DNA of 19,329 bases from NCBI GenBank assembly GCA_946886425.1, contig CAMPIP010000024.1, positions 1-19,329 of the forward strand. Reading direction: 5' to 3'. Shown piece by piece: positions 7,001-12,810 of this stretch. The translations under genes were made by a program, and so were the position numbers. Under the pieces are notes generated by a model. The model was not told the DNA's origin and did no database searches. It was given only the letters and a program-made list of their open reading frames with translations. Numbering within the stretch: the stretch's first letter is position 1; the number at the start of each line of letters is the position of its first letter. Origin of the DNA: an uncultured Actinomycetes bacterium (GTDB taxonomy: Bacteria; Actinomycetota; Thermoleophilia; Solirubrobacterales; 70-9).

Positions 7001-8578
7001 TCAGGCGACCGGAGCTACCGGCGGCTCGGCGGGCTCGTCCTCGACCTGTTCCTCGACTTTGCCGCTCGGCATCGCGACCAAGGCGACGACGAAAGCGACC
7101 GCCATCACTGCCGCCATTCCGTAGAAGACGGTCCGCGAAGCGAGCGCGAAGTCGTGGGGGATGTTGTCGACGACCTTCTGCACGGCGGCCGGCAGGTGTT
7201 CGGGGGCGTCTTCCGCGCTGGCGGCGCCCTGGCTGATCGTGTCGGCGATTTCGTCGGCGGCGGCCTTGGGGACGCCGTGTTCCGCCGCGGTCGCCTCCAG
7301 GTTCGACCTGTTCTGGACGATCAGGATCGAGCCGAGTACGGCGAGGCCGAGGCTGGAGCCGAAGTTCCGCACCGTCTGGGTGATCCCGGTCGCCTCGCCG
7401 TAGCGGCTCTTCGGGACCCGGTTGAGGGCGTCGGTGTTGGCCGGGCTCAAGACCAGCCCGACCCCGATCCCGGCGATGACGATGTAGTACCACTGGTCGC
7501 TCACCGAGAGTTCGGTCAGCGACTGGCCCCAGAGGTAGAAGCCGACCGCGGCGATCGCGCAGCCGGACACCATCGCCGGCCGGGCGCCGACCTTGTCGAG
7601 GATCTGTCCGCCGCGCTGCGAGGCGACCGCGAACCCGGCGAAGAAGATCAGCAGGTAGAGCCCGGTTTCCGAGGCGCTTTCGCCGAGCGAGATCTGCGCG
7701 TACATGCTGGCGAAGAAGAACAGCGGGACGAACGGGATCATCAGCAGGAAGAGGATCGCGTTGTCGACCGCGAAGGCTTTGTCCTTGAAGGTCTTGATCT
7801 GCATCAGCGGGTGCTTGTCGGCGATCCGCAGCTCGTAGCGGACGAAGGCGGCGATCAGCAGCAGGCCGGCGGCGATGCAGATCCAGGTGGTGGCGGCGCT
7901 CCAGCCCCAGACGCTCGACTGCTGCAGGCCCAGCACGGCGAGCCCCATGCCGCCGGTGATCAGGACCGTGCCGCGGTAGTCGAGCGGCGCCGGGTGCTTC
8001 TCGTTGTCCGGCTTCGCCATCGCGGTGAGGATCAGGGCGATGATCGCGATCGGGATGTTGATCCAGAAGATCCCGCGCCAGCTCCACTCGGTGATGTAGC
8101 CGCCGGCGATCGGGCCGATCGAGGTGAGGCCGCCGGCGACCGCGAAGAAGATCGCCATCGCCCGGCCGCGCTCGCGGACCGGGAAGGCGTTGAGGACGAT
8201 CGCCAGCGCCGCCGGGAACATGATCGCCGCGCCGGCGCCCTGGACGATCCGGAAGACGATCAGCCAGGGCTCGTCGAGCGAGCCGGTCGGGGTGGCCCCG
8301 CAGAGGGCGGAGGCGGTGGCGAAGACGACGACGCCGATCGTGACCATGCGGCGGTGGCCGGCGATGTCGGCGAGGCGGCCGCCGAAGGCGAACAGCGCCG
8401 AGAGCGAGAGCAGGTAGCCGTTGATGATCCACTGCACCCCCGTCGAGGAGAGCGAGAGGTCGTCCTGGATCGTCGGAATCGCGATCGCGACGATCGTCTG
8501 GTCGATGAAGGTCATCGAGACGGCGAAGATCATGGCCGCGAGGATCAGCTTGCTGTTCTTACCGCTCGTGGAGTTCAT
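7001..8578 (-). CDS. MFS transporter, DHA2 (EmrB/QacA-like) family, 14 TM
   Basis: 525 aa. The ATG at 8578 is chosen because the protein then begins MNSTSGKNSKLILAAMIF, with TM1 right after a short hydrophilic leader; the open frame upstream (to 9004) runs through palindromic intergenic DNA and is not protein-like. TM1 carries the DHA2 motif D1 (DQTIVAIAIPTI), motif A is GGRLADIAGHRR and motif C is GLTSIGPIAGG. A soluble stretch of about 60 residues precedes the last helix pair, as in other DHA2 exporters. It ends in an acidic, Pro-rich cytoplasmic tail (EEQVEDEPAEPPVAPVA). It is the first gene of the minus-strand run and is divergent from the small membrane protein at 8639. It presumably exports small hydrophobic compounds; substrate unknown. 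Confidence 0.9.
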   Translation of the reverse strand: MNSTSGKNSKLILAAMIFAVSMTFIDQTIVAIAIPTIQDDLSLSSTGVQWIINGYLLSLSALFAFGGRLADIAGHRRMVTIGVVVFATASALCGATPTGSLDEPWLIVFRIVQGAGAAIMFPAALAIVLNAFPVRERGRAMAIFFAVAGGLTSIGPIAGGYITEWSWRGIFWINIPIAIIALILTAMAKPDNEKHPAPLDYRGTVLITGGMGLAVLGLQQSSVWGWSAATTWICIAAGLLLIAAFVRYELRIADKHPLMQIKTFKDKAFAVDNAILFLLMIPFVPLFFFASMYAQISLGESASETGLYLLIFFAGFAVASQRGGQILDKVGARPAMVSGCAIAAVGFYLWGQSLTELSVSDQWYYIVIAGIGVGLVLSPANTDALNRVPKSRYGEATGITQTVRNFGSSLGLAVLGSILIVQNRSNLEATAAEHGVPKAAADEIADTISQGAASAEDAPEHLPAAVQKVVDNIPHDFALASRTVFYGMAAVMAVAFVVALVAMPSGKVEEQVEDEPAEPPVAPVA

Positions 8579-8622
8579 GCCGGGAGCATTTGATGCGAAG
8601 CGGCTGAATCCTGCTGTTTCGA

Positions 8623-8628
8623 TAGGCT
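8623..8628 (+). promoter_or_regulatory. -10-like box before the 57-aa membrane protein gene
   Basis: TAGGCT ends 10 nt before the ATG at 8639. No Shine-Dalgarno site lies between them and no -35 match is visible 16-18 nt upstream. The 60-nt gap is shared with the divergent transporter. Confidence 0.35.
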
Positions 8629-8638
8629 CGCGAACGCA

Positions 8639-8812
8639 ATGCCCCCCGTCTTCTGGCTCGGCCTCGGTATCGCGGCCTTCATCTTCCTCGTCGGCGTCGT
8701 CGCCGGCACCCGCTCGCGTACCGCCAGCGCCGCCACCGGGGCCGCGATGGGCGCCTACCTCGGCGTCATGTGCGCCTTCCCGCTGATCGCCATCGGCCTG
8801 GCGACCTCCTAG
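8639..8812 (+). CDS. Small two-helix membrane protein (57 aa)
   Basis: ATG at 8639, TAG at 8810-8812, 57 residues. Two hydrophobic segments (about 5-22, FWLGLGIAAFIFLVGVV, and about 35-55, AAMGAYLGVMCAFPLIAI) flank a short basic/polar turn (GTRSRTAS). Codon third positions are strongly G/C, like the neighbouring real genes, and a TAGGCT box sits just upstream. I recognise no family. The stop codon lies inside the left arm of the large palindromic element that begins at 8809, so the 3' end of its mRNA would be folded. It is too short to be certain, but hydrophobicity, codon bias and promoter agree. Confidence 0.6.
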   Translation: MPPVFWLGLGIAAFIFLVGVVAGTRSRTASAATGAAMGAYLGVMCAFPLIAIGLATS

Positions 8813-8977
8813 GAGGGATCGGCGAAACCCGGGTGCGCGGGCCGGCGAGCGCCGGACCAAGCGGGACAAGGACGCAGGAAGGCCGAATAGCAGAGCTATT
8901 TGGCCGACCGAGGACGCCGAACCGCGCCGCGTTCGCCGCCGCCGGACGCGTGCGGGGGTTTCGCCAATCCCTCCTAG
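8809..8977 (+). ncRNA. Candidate multi-branched structured RNA (or MITE-like palindrome)
   Basis: A 22-nt arm (8809-8830) pairs with 8956-8977 at 21 of 22 positions (C8820 faces A8966). After a GG/GG internal loop, 8833-8839 pairs with 8947-8953 (7 bp, two G-U). Inside are three hairpins: CCGGC/GCCGG (8842-8846/8851-8855, loop GAGC); an 11-bp stem 8881-8891/8895-8905 with loop AGA and one G-U; and CGAAC/GTTCG (8918-8922/8931-8935). The purine-rich strands between them (GGACAAGGACGCAGGAA and GACCGAGGACGCC) look like a junction core. Three G-U wobbles form in a plus-strand transcript against one in a minus-strand transcript, favouring plus. The outer stem pairs an AGGAGG with a CCTCCT. No ORF here is convincing. 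I cannot name the family; large actinobacterial RNAs such as raiA are worth comparing. A transposon-derived MITE is the alternative. Confidence 0.5.
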
Positions 8978-9190
8978 TAGTGCTGGGCGGCCGCGAAGCC
9001 GCAACCAGGCCGAGAATATTTCTGCGGAACTTTCCGACCCCTATAGGGGCCGAAAAGTTCCGCAGTCGTTCCTGACTGGTAAGTCGGCCGCGGTTCCCGA
9101 CCGCCGCCATTCGGACACTCGCCACGCCGACCAGCGCACCGGCCCCGAGCCCATCTCCTTCGCCGTCGCGTAAGCGAGAATCCCGCGCCG
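8813..9190. other. Gene-free gap rich in inverted repeats
   Basis: These 378 nt hold the structured element to 8977, a short GC hairpin region (about 8986-9000), an AT-rich patch (GAGAATATTT, 9012-9021), the 44-nt palindrome at 9022-9065 and, at its right edge, the hairpin around the next start codon. From 9066 to about 9181 I see no gene and no clear promoter, only a weak GTCGG/CCGAC inverted repeat near 9083-9102. Open frames that cross the gap on either strand are Arg-rich and follow the palindromes, so I do not call them. Confidence 0.7.
9022..9065. repeat. 44-nt palindrome with TATA loop
   Basis: Arms 9022-9041 and 9046-9065 (20 nt each) flank a TATA loop and match at 18 of 20 positions. 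The two mismatches (C9034/A9053 and A9037/C9050) become G-U pairs in a minus-strand transcript, which would form an unbroken 20-bp stem. The innermost part is CCCC-TATA-GGGG. It lacks a downstream U-tract on either strand, so it is not a standard terminator; a REP-like or MITE-like repeat, or a protein-binding site, fits as well. Confidence 0.6.
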
Positions 9191-9203
9191 ATGGAGGCGC
9201 GGG
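9182..9203 (+). promoter_or_regulatory. Hairpin presenting the start codon in its loop
   Basis: CCCGCGCC (9182-9189) and GGCGCGGG (9196-9203) form a perfect 8-bp stem around the loop GATGGA, which contains the ATG at 9191. No Shine-Dalgarno site precedes it. Either the hairpin limits translation initiation or the true start lies downstream (for example a GTG within the first 30 codons). Confidence 0.35.
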
Positions 9204-9955
9204 GCATAGATCGGCGGGCGCTGCGCAAGCGCGGCCTGCTGGTCGCCGGCGAGGGCGGCCCGGAAGTGGCGGGCCGCGCCGACGCCCCCACCGCGAGCCG
9301 GCTGCGCCGGGTCAACGCGGTCTCCGCCACCGCCTTCGTGCTCGGCGGCTCGCTGTTCGCGCTCGGCGCCGGGCTGGCCCAAGGCGACGTCGGCGGGCCG
9401 CGCCTGGCGGCGGCGGTCTACCTGGTCGGTGGCGTCTTCTTCACCACCGGCGCCTATGCGGCGCTGCTGCAGGTCGCCAACGCGCCGCGCGGTGCCGACC
9501 CCGACGGCATCCTCCGCACGCCGCCCTGGCGCTGGTGGTCGCTGGAGCCGGGCCGGCTCGACTGGTCGAGCGCGGTGACGCTGTTCGTCGGCACCCTCTC
9601 CTTCGGGGCCAGCCTCTTCGTCGCCCTGCTCGGCGACCTGACGATCGCCCAGGAGCATCGCCTCGTCTGGTCCCCGGAAGTGGTCGGCTGCGTGCTCTTC
9701 CTCGTCTCCGGTCACCTCGCCCTGACCGAGATGGCCCACGACCGCCCGCGCGGCCGCCGCACCGACCTCGGCTGGTGGATCGTCGTCGTCAACCAGCTCG
9801 GCTCGGTGCTGTTCATGGTCGCCGCGGTGGCCGCCTTCGTGCGCCCCTCGAGCGGCGACGAGCTCGCCGTCGGCATCGCCAACTGGGGGACCCTGACCGG
9901 CGCCCTCTGCTTCGCCGTCGCCGGCGTCATGCAGGAGTTCGAGCGCCCGGCCTGA
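9191..9955 (+). CDS. Six-helix membrane protein of unknown function (possibly YrhK-like)
   Basis: 254 aa with about 40 hydrophilic N-terminal residues, then six hydrophobic segments at roughly 41-63, 72-95, 127-150, 162-181, 195-218 and 228-251. Short charged or Trp-rich loops (PPWRWWSLEPGRLDW) lie between the second and third. Helices one and five share a loose pattern (NAVSATAFVLGGSLFALGA and VVNQLGSVLFMVAAVAAF), which suggests an old internal repeat. The Gly-Ser-x-x-Phe pattern recalls YrhK-type membrane proteins, but I would not assign that firmly. The MBL hydrolase gene begins 14 nt later on the same strand, so an operon is likely. The annotated ATG sits in a hairpin loop, which makes the exact start uncertain. 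Confidence 0.75.
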   Translation: MEARGIDRRALRKRGLLVAGEGGPEVAGRADAPTASRLRRVNAVSATAFVLGGSLFALGAGLAQGDVGGPRLAAAVYLVGGVFFTTGAYAALLQVANAPRGADPDGILRTPPWRWWSLEPGRLDWSSAVTLFVGTLSFGASLFVALLGDLTIAQEHRLVWSPEVVGCVLFLVSGHLALTEMAHDRPRGRRTDLGWWIVVVNQLGSVLFMVAAVAAFVRPSSGDELAVGIANWGTLTGALCFAVAGVMQEFERPA

Positions 9956-9969
9956 GAAGATGCCCGGCG

Positions 9970-10971
9970 ATGGCGGGCAGCAAGGCCAACGCGCCGCGCA
10001 CCGAGCGGGTCTTGCCGGGGATCTGGCGGCTGCGCCTGCCGCTCCCCTGGCCGGGGGTGCCGCACGGCAACGCCTGGGCGCTCGCCTCCGGCGAGGGCAT
10101 CGTCCTCTTCGACACCGGGATCGGCGGCAAGGGACGGCTGCGGCAGCTCGACCTCGCGCTCGCCCAGGCGGGTTTCACCCTCGACGACGTGCAGCTGGTC
10201 GTCTGCACCCACTCCCACACCGACCACTACGGGCTGGCGGCGCCGATCTGCGAGGAAGCCGGATGCGAGCTGTGGATGCACCCGGCCTGGGAGCACGTGC
10301 GGCTGCTCGCCGACGACCCGGCGGCGGCGCTCGAGCAGCGGCTCGAGGTGGCGCGGCAGAGCGGCGTCCCGGTCGCCGCGCTGGAGCGCTACCGCGAGGC
10401 GCGCAGCGACACCGTCGAGGAAACCGGGATCGACGCGATCAAGGTCCCCGACCGCGAGCTCTTGCCGGGGGTCGAGGTGGTCACCGACCACGGCGCCTGG
10501 CAGGTCCACGAGACCCCCGGCCACGCGCCGTCCCACGTCGTCCTCCACCAGCCCGAGCGCAAGCTGCTGATCTCCGGCGACCACCTGCTCGGCCGGGTCG
10601 TCCTCTTCTTCGACCACGGTCACACGCCCGACCCGATCGGCGAATACCTGGGCAGCCTCGACAGGGTCGAGCCGCTCGACGTCGACCTCGTCCTGCCCGG
10701 CCACGGGCGGCCCTTCCGCGACCCCGATGCGAAGATCGCCGAGGCCCGGCGCCAGGTCGAGGAGCTGCGCACCAAGGTCCGCGAGTCGCTGGAGAACGGC
10801 GGCAAGCCGGCCTTCGCGGTCGTCGCCGACATCCTCGGCGCCGAGAACCTCGACACCCCCGCCAGCGCCTGGGTCCTGCAGATCGTCCTCTCCTGCCTCG
10901 ACCACATGGCCCTGGCCGGCGAGGTGGTCGCCGTCGACGGCGGCGAGTCCCAGCGCTGGCAGCTCGCCTGA
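9970..10971 (+). CDS. MBL-fold metallo-hydrolase (LACTB2/glyoxalase II-like)
   Basis: 333 aa. The metallo-beta-lactamase fold signatures are complete: THSHTDHYG supplies H81, H83, D85 and H86; GHAPSH supplies H185; SGDHLL supplies D204; LPGHGRP supplies H245. Together these form a dinuclear (usually zinc) hydrolytic site. FDTGIGG near residues 47-53 is the typical second strand-loop. Residues about 250-330 form an all-helical C-terminal region (ARRQVEELRTKVRESLE) like the winged-helix tail of LACTB2-type proteins. No signal peptide, so cytoplasmic. Substrates in this branch range from thioesters to lactones and RNA, and cannot be inferred here. The ATG at 9970 is 14 nt after the membrane-protein stop and 23 nt precede the SRPBCC gene. 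Confidence 0.92.
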   Translation: MAGSKANAPRTERVLPGIWRLRLPLPWPGVPHGNAWALASGEGIVLFDTGIGGKGRLRQLDLALAQAGFTLDDVQLVVCTHSHTDHYGLAAPICEEAGCELWMHPAWEHVRLLADDPAAALEQRLEVARQSGVPVAALERYREARSDTVEETGIDAIKVPDRELLPGVEVVTDHGAWQVHETPGHAPSHVVLHQPERKLLISGDHLLGRVVLFFDHGHTPDPIGEYLGSLDRVEPLDVDLVLPGHGRPFRDPDAKIAEARRQVEELRTKVRESLENGGKPAFAVVADILGAENLDTPASAWVLQIVLSCLDHMALAGEVVAVDGGESQRWQLA

Positions 10972-10980
10972 GTGCATCTA

Positions 10981-10986
10981 TAGCCT
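10981..10986 (+). promoter_or_regulatory. -10-like box before the SRPBCC gene
   Basis: TAGCCT (within CTATAGCCT) lies in the 23-nt gap after the MBL gene and ends 8 nt before the ATG at 10995. No Shine-Dalgarno site is present. The upstream -35 region is not recognisable. Confidence 0.35.
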
Positions 10987-10994
10987 GTGCCGCC

Positions 10995-11438
10995 ATGGCC
11001 AGCTTCCGTTATGAGCGCGAGGTGGCGGCGCCGCCCGAGCTCGTCTTCGAGGTACTCACCGACCACCGGCGCTACGCCGAGCTGACGCCGCTGCGGCGGG
11101 CCGAGCTCGAGCGCGAGGGCAACCCGGCCCCGAACGGGGTGGGAGCGATCCGCGTCCTCAGCGCCGTCGGGCCGCCGCTGCGCGAGGAAGTGCTGGTCTA
11201 CGAGCCCTCGACCCGCTTCTCCTACAAGCTGCTCTCGGGGCTGCCGGTCCGCGACCACGTCGGCACCGTCGAACTGGTCCCGGCGGGCGGCGGCACCAGG
11301 ATCGCCTACGCGGTGCGGACGACCCCGACCGTGCCGGTCGCTGGGTTCGCCGTCGTCGCCGCGGTCAAGCAGGGCATCCGGCAGCTGCTTGGCGGCGTCG
11401 CCAAGGAGTCGGAGCGGAGGGCCGCCGCGAATGCCTGA
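10995..11438 (+). CDS. SRPBCC (START-like) family protein
   Basis: 147 aa. The N-terminus SFRYEREVAAPPELVFEVLT is the typical opening strand and helix of polyketide cyclase/dehydrase-like SRPBCC proteins; the middle (REEVLVYEPSTRFSYKLLSG) and the Thr-Val-Glu strand with a later Thr-Arg-Ile strand (GTVELVPAGGGTRIAYAVRT) complete the helix-grip fold, ending in a long helix (about residues 118-142). Such proteins bind hydrophobic ligands; some are cyclases, others carriers. No catalytic residue can be assigned. The stop codon overlaps the next gene by 8 nt (ATGCCTGA), so translational coupling with the propeller protein is likely. Confidence 0.82.
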   Translation: MASFRYEREVAAPPELVFEVLTDHRRYAELTPLRRAELEREGNPAPNGVGAIRVLSAVGPPLREEVLVYEPSTRFSYKLLSGLPVRDHVGTVELVPAGGGTRIAYAVRTTPTVPVAGFAVVAAVKQGIRQLLGGVAKESERRAAANA

Positions 11439-12810
11439 GGGCGGGCCTCAGGCCCGCCGGCTCCGCGACGCGCCGATAGTGCGCGACGCCGCCGATCTCC
11501 TGCACCGCAACCGGCTGCCGGCGATCGCCCTGCTCGCCGCCGCGATCGCGGTCAGCGCAGCTGTCGCCGGCTACGAGCTGCTGAAGCGGCCGGGCGACGT
11601 CCACAACCCCGACGCGATCTTCAAACCCGAAAAGCCGCCGAAGCCGCCGCCGAAGAAAGCGAAGGCGAAGACGGTCAACTGGCCGATGTTCGGCTACGAC
11701 CGGGCCCGCACCCGCTACCTGCCGGCGCGGGGGATCAAGCCGCCGTTCCGGAAAGTCTGGCGCTTCACCGACCGGCCGCTGCTCGAGTTCCCGCCGATCT
11801 CCGTCGCCGGCCGCCTCTACTTCGTCAACAACAGCGGCTTCGCCTATGCGCTCGAGGCGAAGACCGGGAAGACGATCTGGAAACGGCGGATCGGCCGCCT
11901 CAACGCCTCCTCGCCGACCTACTCGAAAGGGCGCCTCTACGTGGTCAACCTGGTACCCGGGCACATCGTCAAGCTCGACGCCAAGACCGGCAGGACGCTC
12001 TGGAAACGGTCGCTGCCGGGTCGGGCCGAGTCCTCGCCGCTGGTGATCGGCCGCAGCGTCTACTTCGGCTGCGAGAACGGCAACCTCTACTCGCTCAGCA
12101 CCGTCAACGGCAACATCCGCTGGGCGACGGCGCTGGGCGGTCCGGTCAAGTCGGCCCCCGCTTACAAGGACGGCAAGCTCTACGTGGGCGATTACGGCGG
12201 CTACATGAACGCGGTCGACGCCGAGACCGGCGAGCTGAAATGGCAGAGCGGCTCGCTCGGCCCCGGCTTCGGCGGCTCGGGAGCCTTCTACTCGACTCCC
12301 GCGGTCGCCTTTGGCCGCGTCTACGCCGGCAACAACGACGCCCGCGTCTACAGCTACGACACCAGCGACGGCACCCTCGCCTGGAGCTACTCGACCGGCG
12401 GCTACGCCTACTCGGGCCCGACCGTGACCAGCACCCGCCACAGCGCCCCGACCGTCTACATCGGCTCCTTCGACGGCAACGTCTACGCGCTCAACGCCAA
12501 GGACGGCGGGGTCCGCTGGAGCCGCTCGGCGGGCGGCCAGGTGATCGGCTCGCTCTCCGCGGTCGGCGACATCGTCTACGTCGCCGAGTTCACGAACAAG
12601 ACGACCAGCGGCTTCATGATGCGCAGCGGCCGTCGCGTCTTCCGCTACCCGAAGGGCACCTACTCGCCGGTGATCTCCGACGGCCGCTGGATCTACCTGA
12701 CCGGCTACTCGAGCATCACCGCGCTGGAACCCCACCGATCGGTGGTGGGGGTAGGCGAGGCGCGTCCGGCGCGTAGCTCGGGAAGAGCCCCGAGTGCAGG
12801 CGGTCCTTGA
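11431..12810 (+). CDS. Membrane-anchored PQQ-type beta-propeller protein (BamB-like repeats)
   Basis: 459 aa. The ATG at 11431, overlapping the SRPBCC stop, is preferred to a longer in-frame start at 11389. An N-terminal signal anchor (about residues 29-47) is followed by a Pro/Lys-rich linker (KPEKPPKPPPKKAKAKT), then a propeller outside the membrane. At least six blades end in the tryptophan-docking pattern: TGKTIWKRRIG, TGRTLWKRSLPG, NGNIRWATALGG, TGELKWQSG, DGTLAWSYSTGG and DGGVRWSRSAGG, with a seventh degenerate one (SGRRVFRYPKG). Residues for PQQ cofactor and calcium binding are not evident, so a structural or binding role like BamB is more likely than a dehydrogenase. The last 30 or so residues (after SSITALEP) no longer look propeller-like and lie antisense to the glycoside hydrolase gene. 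Confidence 0.88.
   Translation: MPEGGPQARRLRDAPIVRDAADLLHRNRLPAIALLAAAIAVSAAVAGYELLKRPGDVHNPDAIFKPEKPPKPPPKKAKAKTVNWPMFGYDRARTRYLPARGIKPPFRKVWRFTDRPLLEFPPISVAGRLYFVNNSGFAYALEAKTGKTIWKRRIGRLNASSPTYSKGRLYVVNLVPGHIVKLDAKTGRTLWKRSLPGRAESSPLVIGRSVYFGCENGNLYSLSTVNGNIRWATALGGPVKSAPAYKDGKLYVGDYGGYMNAVDAETGELKWQSGSLGPGFGGSGAFYSTPAVAFGRVYAGNNDARVYSYDTSDGTLAWSYSTGGYAYSGPTVTSTRHSAPTVYIGSFDGNVYALNAKDGGVRWSRSAGGQVIGSLSAVGDIVYVAEFTNKTTSGFMMRSGRRVFRYPKGTYSPVISDGRWIYLTGYSSITALEPHRSVVGVGEARPARSSGRAPSAGGP

Noticed and set aside
7154..8593. Long plus-strand open frame
   Set aside because: Antisense shadow of the second DHA2 transporter, with an Asp/Arg/Gly-rich composition.
8579..9004. Upstream extension of the transporter at 7001-8578
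   Set aside because: It would run through the palindromic element and the 57-aa gene; the family normally begins just before TM1, as the ATG at 8578 gives.
11389..11430. Longer start for the propeller protein
   Set aside because: It adds 14 residues that overlap the SRPBCC coding end; the ATG overlapping the stop codon is the usual coupling arrangement.
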